A stretch of 64,000 nucleotides of DNA from Hydractinia symbiolongicarpus (lineage: Eukaryota; Cnidaria; Hydrozoa; Anthoathecata; Hydractiniidae), in the NCBI RefSeq assembly GCF_029227915.1, contig NC_079885.1:8432001-8496000 (forward strand), written 5' to 3'. This document shows, in pieces, positions 31,601 to 43,170 of this stretch; within the stretch, counting starts at the first letter, position 1; each line of letters begins with the position of its first letter. Under the pieces are notes generated by a model that worked only from the letters and a program-made list of their open reading frames with translations, was not told where the DNA came from and searched no databases. The position numbers were made by a program, and so were the translations under genes.

Positions 31601-34600
31601 TTAACATGGAAAATTTTAAGTAACCCGTAATTATACAAACCATTTTTGTCTGAAATTTGTTAAATCATCACCTAATTGTGTTATGCTGGCAATATTGATG
31701 AAAATAACAATAGAATCATGTGTTCCCAACAAATGCTACAAATGTTATATACCATGGCGCATTATACGGCATGATATATAGCGATAAAGGTCTTTGATGT
31801 CAGCATGCTGAGACCTTTGTAGGGATCTCTCAATAAAGCAATAGACAACTCTGAGGCAAGAGTTAGAAATTTAAATTTGTTGTAAAAATAGCAAAGCAAA
31901 AAGGTGAAGATAAAATCAATTACACGGCTTTATTTAATTATCACAAACGGTAATAATAATTTTGGAAATACATGTAGATACCTAACCACCTATATATACG
32001 TGTTTAGTGTCTGTTAAGTTAGTTTAGGAAGTTACCTGTTGATACAGGTTATGCTGAGTATAAATATAATTTCCTTATGAGTGAATAACAGCTTATAATT
32101 ACTGAGTTTTCATTCTCCTTTTAAATAGAGCATGTTCACCTTGTGGTTTGCTTGCCTGTTGAAATTGCTGTTGTACTGGGTAACACTCATTGTTTAGTAA
32201 AGTAAAGTTGTGAACATTCTCTGGTAAAACAGCTGATTCACTCTTTCCTATCTTATTCTTAAAGGAGAACTAACGATTGATAACAATTTGTGCCTAAAAT
32301 ATTCATTATAATGTAAATATAACCTGTGTTAATTTTTTTTAATATTTTGTGAGCTTTGGTTCTTGAGATATTTAAAGGGAAACTAAGGTCAAAAAAAAAT
32401 GTTGTTAAAAAAAAATTAAGAACGTTGTATAACATCTAAATAAACTATTGAAAAAAAATTAACTCTTAATTTTCATTATTTAGGCTGTTTTAGCCCATTA
32501 AAGTTCTAAGGTTTTCTGAAATTAACCGTGTACTCCATTCACGGTTCCTCGTGAACCATACAGAATTATGACGTATGAGCCGCGAGACTCAAAATCACTT
32601 AGTCATGGATAGCAGCGAAGAAAGTAGTTGTGCTAGTGAACATAGCGAAGTATATAGTTCTGAAACAGATGAAAGTATTTGCAAAGGGTGTTATGATAAC
32701 GAACCTGAATATACTGAAAGTCAGTTGAAAAACATTTGTTCATCAAAAACTGCGAATGATATTTCAGACGACGAAGATGAGGATTTAGACTCAAGCAGGT
32801 TAGAAAACTTACATTGGTGTAAGTGTAAAAAATGTGATATACACGAGTTAATGACTGTTAAAGAATGCAAGTGTTGTTTGGAGTTTACAACTTTACTGGG
32901 AGAAAAGCTGGAAGAGAATACATGTATTACCTTGCATAAAGATTTTAATATTCTTTGTTTAAATCGCACCGTATTAGAGACAGCAAGCATTAGACATCGC
33001 AGATATCAAAATAATTTCAAGGATATAAAATCTTTTCAAAACAAGTAAGCTTATTATTCTACCTTTCAAAACAAATATAAAATATTACTTCATATGCGAA
33101 AAAAAATGCGTTCTTTATCTACATAAAAGTTCGTTTACTGAATGTGAGTCAAAGAATATTTAAAAATATATATACAACATTTTGTAAGGCCTAGGTTCCA
33201 CAACAACAAAACATATTATATTCTTTTTAGACAACTACGCTTTCAGCATACAGACAATATACGGCTTGGGTGCATTACTATGAAACACTGGAAAAAGGAT
33301 GTAGAGTTGTTATACCGGCATGCGTTGTGAAAAAAATTCGTGAAAGTTTCCCAGAAAAAGATGGAAAATATACAGGATTCAAAGCTTTTGTAGATTTGTA
33401 AAATCTGTAATTTAATACGGTAGTGCCATCCATGTTAATAAATTCGTAAGTTTTGTGTTTAAAAATAGTTGGAACTGCTCCACAAAGTAGCTCTTTCCGT
33501 TTCGATGGTATCCCCGTTAGACGTCCTTTTAAATCATCTTTAATGCAGTCAGGATGGAAGTGGTCTTCACATACAACTTTATTTTTCCCAAATGGAAATG
33601 TTTCTACATTAAATCCAGTACCAATATTATGCAACCATTGTGCTGCGCGAAGTTTTTCAGTTGTATTCACTGGCTTTGGGATCATGAAAAAACTTTTTTT
33701 AGCAGTTACTCTCCCAGTGGTTTGCGAACATCCATATGCCAGGCAACTTGGTATTTTGAGTAGTAAAGACAAAATGTACAATTATAGTTAAGAAGTAAAA
33801 TTCATCTTTTATGTCTTCATACATCAAATCAGGCGAACCTTATAGTATGGTTTCACTTACTCACTTGCGGATCATACGTCATTGCTCTCCATCGTAGAGT
33901 TTTTTTATGTACTCTAACGGAGATGTAAATAATAACCTTTTTACTCTAAAATCCTCATAAAAATACATTTTTTTTGAAAAAAAATTTAAGGTATCTTTTT
34001 TAAATAGTATAATAAACATTTTATGAAAAAAAAAAATTTTGACCTTAGTTTCCCTTTAAGGTCAAAGTATAGTACTATGCAAAGTGATGATTTTTTATGT
34101 AAAGTGTTTCTTGCAATGGATATATTTTATTAGATGTATGTAAAAAAATTCAACAGAATTGACAAGCAGTACTTTTGATTCAAAGTGTTCCACTAAACAA
34201 GAAATAATTTTTTTAGTGATGATCATTTGCGACAGTTGAAATTTTCTTAACTGAACACTTATAGTTAATGCAGCATTCCAAAGGTTTTCTTAAATCTTAA
34301 ATAGTCATGATTTTACACACCCCAGTCCCTTGTTCACTAAGTGTGAATTTGTCATTGGTTTTAAAAAATGAATTTATGAATAATTTTATGCAAAACAAAT
34401 ATGCAACCTTTTCTTTTGAGTTAGTTTGTGACACAAGCACACCCATATATACATTTTGAATTCTAACAAGGTTGACAAACAATTTGCATTCAAAGTAATA
34501 TTTACAAAAAAAACAAGTAAAGTGGAAGTTAAGTTTGATCAATCATCAGTATTCATATCAATTGTTAGATACAAGGAAATTGCTTCCCTCTGAACTTGCT

Positions 34601-37600
34601 GACAGCATTGCTGTTTGCTTATTCTAAGGGCATCAGTAAAAGAGCCATCCATGAAAAAATACAGTTAACGAACAGAAAACAGCAGTAACAAAGAAAACAC
34701 AATAAGTCCAACTTTTACTTTTTCCTGATTTTTGACGGTTTGGCAGACTATATATCAAAATATATTATATACAAAGACCTCCCTCACTGAAAGTAAACGT
34801 TCTACCACAAGGCTACCAGTCAGTCAATTTTCAGGTAAACTACCCCCCCCCCCTACTTAATTCAAATACTAACTTGTCATCAGCCTATCCTTGGAAATTT
34901 CACAGCCTTGTGCTGTAGCACCTAAGTCTAAACCAAGCTCGTTAATGACACCAAGAAGCTTTGAGTAATGATCTCTCTGACCAGCTAAACCTAAAAAAAA
35001 GTCCACTTAAGATGTCGAAAGTATTTTCATGCTATTAAAAAAATTTAGATAATATCATGTCATGAACAGGCGAGTTTATTCTTGGCTGTTTATGCCTTGT
35101 TCATGACATGGTAAATTATATATTATTCAACAACAATGACTGAACAGATCAGTGGTAATATTTTCAAAATTATTTCCTTGCTGATCACTTGGAAGACTTA
35201 ACAGTTAAAAAATGGTATAATAATGAAAAATTTTTAGAATAAAATAAAGTATTTTTGATATTTTACTGACATTGACGAATATAGTTTTTCATCATATAGG
35301 ATTTTAAAAATTAATATGCTAAAAACATTTTTTTAGCCAGTCAGTTTAGTTTTCCTAAATTAAAACCAATCAGGTTATTTTAAATATGTAACAAAGGAAA
35401 AACACGTGAGGTAAACCATATATATAAAGAGATTGAAACCGCAAACATTGATAACATTTGTGACTTAGAACTACACATTTTGTTAAAAATTTGTTGTGCA
35501 CAATGTACCAAAATTATTTTGATATTGGTAAAATAAACTAATGCAAGTTTGAACCGGTTCGAGATGACTTGTTTTCTTTCCCTGAGTGATTGTCTTATTT
35601 TTTATGTTCTCTTAGTACTCTATGCTTGTAATCCTATATCTGAAGAACTATCAAATGCTTGATAACAATCCTTAAACTGATGAAAAATAACAAGAATCAC
35701 TAGAACACAGTATTATTGATGCATTTATATTTCTTAAAATACCTATATTTCTTGCACAAATTAAATTCAAATAATTTAATAATGTCATATTGGAAAGATA
35801 AAGCTACAAATAAAAAGGTAAAGAATAATGGCCGTAAAACAGTATCAAATGCAAGAGATTTTTTTTATTATTAAATTTAATGAAGTATATATTAGCTGCA
35901 GGAAAGTGTGTCGACACAGTTGACTAAAAAGTGATGAGAAATCATCACATGCAGTATAAAAAGCAAACACATGCACACTCTACTCTACGTTTTAACAGGA
36001 CATATTGAACAGTACCTGTGGAATACACTTGAATAATATTTCTTAAGCATTGACATAGGAGGTACCTTTTTGGTTAAACCATATTGATCCAGGTGATGGT
36101 CTGCCCCATGCCATTGTTAAAGGAGCTTCATTTAAATCAAAATTTCTACTTTCGTTTAAAATATCAGGGTCAAAGATTACATTTGAATCTAACTCCTGTT
36201 TTAAATCTTCAGATGTACATTTTGTGCAAGTTGATATAACTTGGTGTATAAAAGATTTGCTCATACCAAATTCTTTTTCACCAACGCCATAGTTACTTTC
36301 AATCTAAAAACAAGTGTATATGTAACACATATGAACAGATTTCAAACCTAGTGACCAAGTAACCCTAATTTAACCCTAGTAACCCTAACTCACAAAAGAC
36401 CTTACCCAACTTACACCTAATGAATTTTTCATGCAGTAACAATCACACAAATTAGACTAAGCATGACTAAAAAAGCAGAAAAATCTTCAGCAAACATCAT
36501 CATGAAGTCTTTCATGATGCAGACAATGTTTTATTTTTACAAATTATTTCCATATTACTAAGTTTTCCATGTCTGTCAGTACTACTATAGGTACATCTAA
36601 ATTTCATAATTGAACTAGGATGTTTAATTTAACAAAAAAAAATTTCCCACAAAGTACAAATTTTACTCCTATGTATAGAAAAAATGGAAATTTACATAGT
36701 GGAAATTCTTGACACGTTTAAAAAAAAACTGATAGACTTGCATGACTTTTTTTGCACAAACCTTTTTGACTCAGCAGACGTACATAAAGTAATTAGCAAG
36801 AGTCAAATGAGACTTGCCTAAAAAATGGACTCGTGTCTAGCCTTATAAAGTTTCACAATAAGTAAGTAATACATTTCTTTTTCAACCTACCAGTTCTATA
36901 GTTTGTGCAAAGCTGTTATGTTGAACTTTATTATTTGTAATGTCGCTTTCAGCAAAACGCCCAGAACCCAGGTGTGCTTCCATAACTACAGATTTATACT
37001 CTTCTTTGGGTAAAATTATTTTTTGTGAACCACACAAGCAAAGCACTTCCGTTGATCCAATTTTTCGTTTTGTTAGTAGCTTTGACCATCTTAAAAGTTG
37101 AGGAGTTAGTACGTATGATTTATCATACGGCAAGCTACTAGTTGCTAATAATGTCATCAATTCCAAATCTTTGATATTATGTTCTGGATCATCTAGAAAC
37201 TTTAACAATAACTTAATATTTCCCCTGCTTAATTTGGGGCATTCGACACTTCTCAAATTAGTGCTTTTCCCAAAGATAGGTTCTGTTAGATTCTTTTTCA
37301 AAGTTAGATCAAAAACATCTATTTGTTTTGGATTTTGATTTGATTTGTTCTGAATATCACTTGGTAAAACCTTGGCCACATTAGAAGCAACAGGGGTAAA
37401 AGTTACTGCAGTATTAAATTTTCCACTACTTTCCTCTGAAGAAACTGATACTGGAACAACAATATCATCTTCTGCACTTTCAGTTTCCACACATGTTGAC
37501 AAATTTGATAATAAAAGGTTTGTATTCAAAGTGCAATCAGCTGATGGCTTAGATGCTGACATACCAGAATGTGGTTTATTATAACAATATTCATGATCAC

Positions 37601-37850
37601 CTAATTTTTGAAAATTTACTTGTTTTACATGACTATCCAAAAAATTATTTACATGATCCTTTTTTGCACTAGAAACGAGCGGACCATCTTTCTTATATAC
37701 GTTTATCTGCACCTCAAAGTCAGCATCAGTCATTTGAATATTGCTGAAAGTTTCTTGATTATCTAAAATCACATTAGTTTTGTCTATATCACTAGAAATT
37801 AAAGATTCCCTCTTGCTGGCACTTTCCAAACTGACTGTTTGCCCTTTCAT
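28612..37850 (-). CDS. Nuclear-type protein: NOL4-like His/Cys region plus CDK2AP-like segment, 5 exons
   Basis: Exons in transcript order: 37850-36891, 36303-36066, 34990-34874, 31490-31286, 28960-28612; 622 codons plus TGA, phases consistent. An in-frame TAA lies two codons upstream of the ATG. The first exon (residues 1-320) is mostly low-complexity and polar, then conserved-looking (KFLDDPEHNIKDLELMTLL, LLRWSKLLTKRK). Across exons 1 and 2 a H...H...C-T-K-C pattern (EAHLGSG, VQHNSFAQT, NYGVGEKEF, STCTKC) and NEAPLTMAW resemble the N-terminal region of NOL4. Residues about 408-450 (YSKLLGVINELGLDLGAT...RLMTKLYCAERLI) align column by column with CDK2AP1/2 (DOC-1). The tail is basic and serine-rich (SASKRPRTSNVVLAKK). 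A chromatin or transcription role is inferred; both resemblances come from memory. A Kolobok-like element lies in intron 3. Confidence 0.82.
32575..33401 (+). pseudogene. P2X7 ballast (C-terminal cysteine) domain gene, probable frameshift
   Basis: Exon 1 (32575-33044, donor gtaagc) encodes an acidic serine-rich leader, then the P2X7-type zinc-cysteine module: HWCKCKKC, KECKCCLE, then NTCITLHKDF and a basic RHRRYQNNF. Exon 2 (33231-33401, acceptor ttctttttag) encodes AYRQYTAWVHYYE, then RVVIPACVVKKIRESFP and YTGF before TAA, all hallmark blocks of the domain. The two exons disagree in frame by one base, just before AYRQY, so one base appears lost or missequenced. No P2X channel portion is present; this is the free-standing version of the domain. 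The alternative start at the second ATG (MDSSEE) is equally possible. Confidence 0.78.
33278..33875 (-). CDS. THAP-domain protein of the DNA element
   Basis: Proposed exon 1 is 33875-33865 (ATG, donor GTGAGT) and exon 2 is 33746-33278. Joined in frame this gives M-I-R-N-CLAYGC, a normal THAP start. The domain is complete: C-x4-C (CLAYGC), W (AQWLHNIG), C-x2-H (VCEDHF), ending AVPTIF. THAP domains are C2CH zinc DNA-binding modules of transposases and transcription factors; here it probably binds the element ends. Residues after the domain (from about 33440 downward) are antisense to exon 2 of the P2X7-domain gene and look non-conserved, so the true C-terminus is uncertain. The short first exon is the weaker part of the model. 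Confidence 0.7.
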
Positions 37851-38402
37851 TTTTTACCACTTGCTTAAGTCCATCCTCCTTTAAGTGCTCCTCCATGTGG
37901 GATGTAAAATTCACTTGTTCCCAATTTTGTTAAAAATATACATCATCTGTTAACAATGGTAAAATAATGATCATAACATTACCAGTTATTAAGATTGTAC
38001 TTTAATGGCATGAATGGTTAGACAGTTATTACATTTGCGCAAACGAACAATAACATTGTGATATCCCAAAAAATGTATAAAGCAGAAGAACAGGATCACA
38101 CAAAGCTTTAAATATTGTCACAGTTAGTTTTGAAACATTTTCATTCACAAAATCTAAATGTATATTATTGTAACCGCTGAAAATAAGAAATGAATGTCTA
38201 AATAGTTTTTTTTTTAAATTTCTTTATGATTATTTCTGAAAGAAATTCCAAAATAATTTTAGAATTGTTTACTATTGACACGCTGGAGATTTGTTAAGCA
38301 ATTACAATAACAACAGTCTCTTGTGCAACATATTATACTTCTAGAAAGGTATTATTTTTCTCTCTAGTCATTAGAAATGAAAAGACATTTAAATAACATA
38401 GT

Positions 38403-38491
38403 TGTTAGCCCGGCAAAAATCCACGGGTTCGCCCGTCCTTTTTATACCACATCGTGGGCGTCTCGCTACTTGCGCAGCTAAGCTACAATTT
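38403..38491 (-). repeat. Hairpin-ended short repeat, partial copy
   Basis: On minus: tagcttagctgcgc, tagcgagacgcc, tataaaaaggacgggcgaac, ccgtgga and a degraded inverse arm. The final ctagt and the first third of the unit are missing. Confidence 0.8.
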
Positions 38492-38989
38492 TCAGAGGTG
38501 TAGACCATTTCATATAAAAAAATATTTTAGGAGTTGTAGAGAGATAAAAAATATGGAAAATAGTGAAAATAACAGAAAAAACCCATGTGCTTGCTGGACA
38601 CATGTCATCACCCAAAATTTAATCAATGCAGGAGAACATGTGTAGCTCCATTTCCATCGTAATGCTTTTTATAAACACATCAACAAAATTCCAACTATGA
38701 TAAATTAATCAAAGTTTCTGTTCTATTCTAAATAAATTAAACATTTTAACTTACTCAAATCAGGCTTAAATAATTTTAAAGTGAGGCAAAACTGTCTTTG
38801 TAAACAGACTTGTTCTAAATTCATGAGTTTTTATACTTCATATTGCATCATCATTCTGTGGTTGCTTTGAATACTTTTTATTGGAAATAATACAAACCAA
38901 TGTCATTGCTTTTAAAAAATAAACCACCATCTCTAATATGCCTGCTTCTCACCTTTTCATGCTTAGGTAAAGCTAGCCATACCTAACAG

Positions 38990-39332
38990 CCAACCCATGC
39001 TAGCATGGAAAACGGACGTTAAGCCGAGAATGATGATGATGATTTGCCTTACCCTTTACTGTGTCACTGAAATTCTGTTTCTGAATCGTCAATGAACTCA
39101 CAAAATACGAAAAATGTTAGAGAAACATCTTGTTCTCATAAACAACACATGGGGAGAGCACGGGAAGGTGATTCCCCAATCAAGAAATTAGAATGGCTGG
39201 CAATAACAAGGTGGTTGGTATGGCCAGTGAACTTTAATGCGACTATAAAGTAAAGGGTAAGGCAAATCATCATCATCATCATCATTTTCGGCTTAACGTC
39301 CGTTTTCCATGCTAGCATGGGTTGGACGAGGT
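38990..39332. repeat. Inverted pair of LINE 3' tails with shared flank
   Basis: Left arm 38990-39056 (ccaacccatgctagcatgg... gttaagccgagaatgatgat, then tttgccttaccctttac) and right arm about 39248-39332 are inverse copies of about 70-85 bases around a spacer of roughly 190 bases. The right arm is the 3' end of LINE copy 2. The left arm is only a tail, yet both share the 17-base flank beyond the GAT tail. Confidence 0.85.
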
Positions 39333-41822
39333 ATATCAATGACCCTCTTCAAATCTGATCTAGACTGTGTTAGATCTAAACTCAACTTCCTCTGTATCAA
39401 GTCTGTCCTTATAACCTTCTGCCAAGTCTTTCTTGGTCTACCCCCGGGCTTTGTCCCAGGAACTATCAAGTCTCTACACTTTCTTACCCAATCCCCCTCC
39501 ATTCTTTCCAAGTGCCCCAGCCAATTCAATCTTCTTATCTGGATGACGTCTTTAATTCTACGGATACTTAGCCTGCTTCTTAGCTCATCTGAACTCTTTC
39601 TGTCTCTCAGACTGGCGTTACACATCAACCTAACCATTCTCATATCATTCCTTTCTAAACAGTCAAGATCTTCCTGCTTCACTGCCCATCTCTCACTACC
39701 ATACAACATAACACTTCTTACACAGGCCTCATACAACCTACCTTTTACCTCAATTGACAAGACTCTGCTAATCAACAAAGGAAGTAACTCTCTGAACTTT
39801 TCCCAAGCAGAACCTATCCTGCAAGTAACACTTCTTCCAACAATCCCTTCACTGCCCTTCACTGCCCAACATTAAGTAACAGAAGTTCTCAACTATCTCT
39901 AACAAGCCACTGTTGTACATCATTGAAGCTGGAAATACTTTATTCTCTATAATCTCACCTTTGCAACGCTTGCATACAAACTGAATGTCAGCTCTCAACC
40001 TTCCACCAATACTACTGCATTTCCTATGTACCCAATGCTTGCAAGTCTGACAAAAAATTGAGTTACTACCAACCCCTTTCCTGCAAACTCCACAAGGCCA
40101 CTTTCCAACTACAAGGTCACACTTGGCTGCAATGCTACTAATCATGACTTTAGACTTTGCTGTGTTCAACCTTAGCCCTTTCTCTTCTAGTCCTTTCTTC
40201 CACTTCTCAAACTTTTTAACTAATTCTTCCATCGACTCTGCTATGAGAACCAAATCATCTGCATACAATAACTCCCATGGACAACCTGTTCTGGACTACA
40301 TCGACAGCGCTTCTAAGACTAGAACAAACAACGAAGGACTAAGTACAGAACCCTGATGTACACAAACATTTACACTAAATTCATCACTAAGTGAATTGTT
40401 AATCCTGACACGACTTCTAGCATTGCTGTACATAGACTGTACCATCGTAACTAGCCACTCATCTACACCTAATTTTCTCATAGCCCACCAAATAAAACTA
40501 TGTGGCACTCTATCAAAAGCTTTCTCTAAATCTACAAAGACAAAATAGAGATTCTTTGTCTTTCCTAAATACTTTTTCTGAAGCTGTCTGAGTAAAAATA
40601 TTGCATCTATTACTTGATCAACCAACTTCAAACCTCTATAGTTACCCCTTTCTAATGCATCACCCTTGCCCTTGAAACAATTCACTATTACACTTGACTG
40701 CTACTCACTCGGAATAGCAGCATCATTTATAATCTGATTAGAAAGACTTGCAATAAGCTCAACTCCAATATATCCAGATGCTTTTACCATCTCTGCAACA
40801 ATACCTGATATTCCTGCAGCCTTGCCAATCTTCAATTTCCTAATAGCCTCCACTACCCATTCTGTCTTGATCTGCATAGCTGGCCCTTCTACAACATCAT
40901 CATCAGACAAATTATCCTCATCCCAATCAAACTCAGTGTTAAGCAACCTCTGATAGAAATTCTTCCAAGCTACCCTTTTCTCCTCTTCTGTGCTCACCTA
41001 GAACATTTTGATTAGTATTACTGTGGAAAGTTTATCATTTCTTGACAGTAATATGAATACTGAACAGACAAACCGAAATAATATCTTCAATAATTTTGAT
41101 TAGTCTTCTTCATTTGCTTTGCTATCTTGAATACCTCATTGCGCTGGTCTTCCCTTCTTAACACATGTGCAAATCTGTTTCTCTCTGCTTCTGATTTTGC
41201 CTTATACACTGCTGTACGAGCACGACGCTTAGCTTCTAAGTAAATATTTTTACTACCACCTGACTTCCACTCTTTCCAAAGTTTCCTCTTTTCCTTTATA
41301 CACTGGTCAACCTCATTATTCCACCACCAGGTCTGTCTATGCCTAGCTGGTCCTTTCGTCCACTCACAGGTATCATCAGAAGCTAGAAGACAATTCTTCA
41401 AAGTAGTCCAAGTACTTTCAACATTGTCACTATCACACTGACCATTGTTGGCCAACTGCTGACCTTTTGCACTAAATTGTCTTGCTACAATCTTTTACTT
41501 CAGCTTCCAGACTTTACAACAGGGCCTGTACTTTTCCTTGGCTTCTTTCACACTCTTTAAGATAATATCACAAACCAGCAACCTATGCTGGGAAACACAC
41601 TCTTACCCCGATATAACTTTCACGTTCTTCACCGCCACCTTGTTGTCTGACTTTCTAACCAGGAAGTAATCTATCTGTGCCTTACAACCACCTGACTCAT
41701 ATGTTATCAGCCTACTCCGTCTCTTACTGAATGATGTGTTGCAAACCACCATGTTCGTTCCAAACTCAAGCAATCTCTCCCCTTCCTTATTTTTGCTCCC
41801 AAATCCATAGCCTCAGAGGAAA
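39262..41822 (-). mobile_element. LINE-type retrotransposon, copy 2, inactivated
   Basis: Same family as 23868-26436 in opposite orientation. On minus: the endonuclease end with frame breaks, then reverse transcriptase blocks (AGISGIVAEM, FVDLEKAFDRVP, HQGSVLSPSLF, YADDLVLIAES), the CGVCRKG finger and the GHLERM end, followed by a (GAT)n tail. About 31 codons between the LVDQV and DAIFLL blocks are deleted, removing the FGFVPGRG motif, and the frame is broken in several other places. It retains about 50 more 5' bases than copy 1 (toward 41822). Confidence 0.92.
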
Positions 41823-41829
41823 AATATGA

Positions 41830-42840
41830 GGAGTTATAATTTAGTGTCTTCATGATGGTTTGCCTGGTAGTTGCTGAGAGGGAGCAAAAAGTTTTAAAAA
41901 TGTTAATGGGGCAGGCCTATAGCTAGGTGTGCATATATTTTTTTTTCTGTCTAAAGCACAGAAGAAATAAGGTGTTTGGTCAGTGTGGTGAGGATAAGTT
42001 CATCCAGCTTTTACTACCCCCAGATCGCGGTAACAAAATGCAAGATCTTAAAGCAAGCAAGAAAACAGGGAATTTTCTTACTAATCTACCTTCTTACAGA
42101 GACTTGTAAATCTATGAAAAATCAAACACACCTTAGCTTCTTGTAAGGTTCTTCCACAAAACAAACCAAGCAAAAGCGTGAGAGTATTTCGTGCACCGTT
42201 CACATGAAATAAACTATACTTAACGTGCTCAGAACGTGATCAGAGTGAATCACGTGAAAATTTCATGCATGTAATGCAACACTCGTTCTTTGCTCCCTCG
42301 CTGTTAATTGTCAAAGGTCATTGCCATACAATGACCTAAAAGACCGAGAAGTCAGGCCCAACGACACAAAATTAAAAGTGGGGAGGGGGATAAAATTCAG
42401 ATATAAGTATTATTAATGGTGGCGCTTGCAGATGACACTTTGTTAATGTAGTAAAAAGAAAAGTTCTCAAAATGATAGCTCGCCACTTGCAAACGCCACT
42501 GGGCTGAACTGTTCGAAATTAATTTTCTTAATCATATAATAATATATAAATGTTGAATAGTCTCTAAATTTTAAAATTAAAAATCCTCGTGAGAAAATTT
42601 TCCAAAGATTTTTCTGTACTCTTATTTTTCTAAAAACTCGTTACCAATATCGACTAGATCTATTTTGTCTGTAAGTTCCTTGTAAATGTATAGAATTGAC
42701 AGAGCATTGAATCGTTTGGCTGTCGTTGTTGAGTGCTTCCATGTTTTAATGTTTCAGCCACTTAAAAATAAGCGCTCTGGTGTTGCACTTGTTGCTAGCA
42801 ACAGCTTACAGATGGTGATTATGTTTTGAAACAACAACTT
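41830..42840. other. Spacer without supported gene
   Basis: A 60-codon open frame at 41927-42109 has no recognised domain and no splice context I trust. The rest is AT-rich DNA with a small hairpin (aggtcattg / caatgacct) near 42315. Confidence 0.4.
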
Positions 42841-42849
42841 TTTGTTTTT

Positions 42850-43170
42850 TGTCTCGCGCTGAACATTTTTACCACATCATAGAGACATTCAAACATTTCC
42901 TTCAAAACGGTAAACTCGACTTTAAGATCAGACACATCTGAGTAAAGAGACTTTACTTGTTCGATACCAGCTTTTAATGCTCGATTCAGTGCTCCTTTAG
43001 CCAGTATCCCTTCGAAGCTAGTATAAACTTTTTAAGCTGGGATAATTAAATCGATCCTCAATTGCATTGGTTAAGTGATCTAACGCATCAAAATACATTT
43101 GGCAAAAATCATCTTCGATAGCTACAGGATGATGTGCTTTACTGGTGGCTTCATGCCCATCTAAATATTG
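42850..43170 (-). pseudogene. hAT-type (ZMYM-like) transposase remnant
   Basis: On minus: YLDGHEATSKAHHPVAIEDD, then FCQMYFDALDHLTNAIEDRF and NYPSLKSLY, matching the conserved YFEALD...IKDRFDQPG block of hAT-like transposases. After a one-base frame change it continues YTSFEGILAKGALNRALK and KVEFTVLKEMFECLYDVV. No ATG, no ends and no dimerisation block were seen, so this is a decayed internal fragment. Confidence 0.75.

Larger units (their letters stand above)
32376..34055. mobile_element. Kolobok-like DNA element with THAP and P2X7-ballast genes
   Basis: Terminal inverted repeats begin AGGGAAACTAAGGTCAAAA at both ends, and the element is flanked by TTAA on each side (32372-32375 and 34056-34059), the target duplication typical of Kolobok and piggyBac. 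It carries two converging genes, a P2X7 C-terminal-domain gene (+) and a THAP-domain gene (-). No transposase catalytic region is visible in 1,680 bases, so it is probably non-autonomous. It lies in intron 3 of the NOL4/CDK2AP-like gene. Assignment to Kolobok rests on TTAA plus the THAP domain. Confidence 0.8.
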
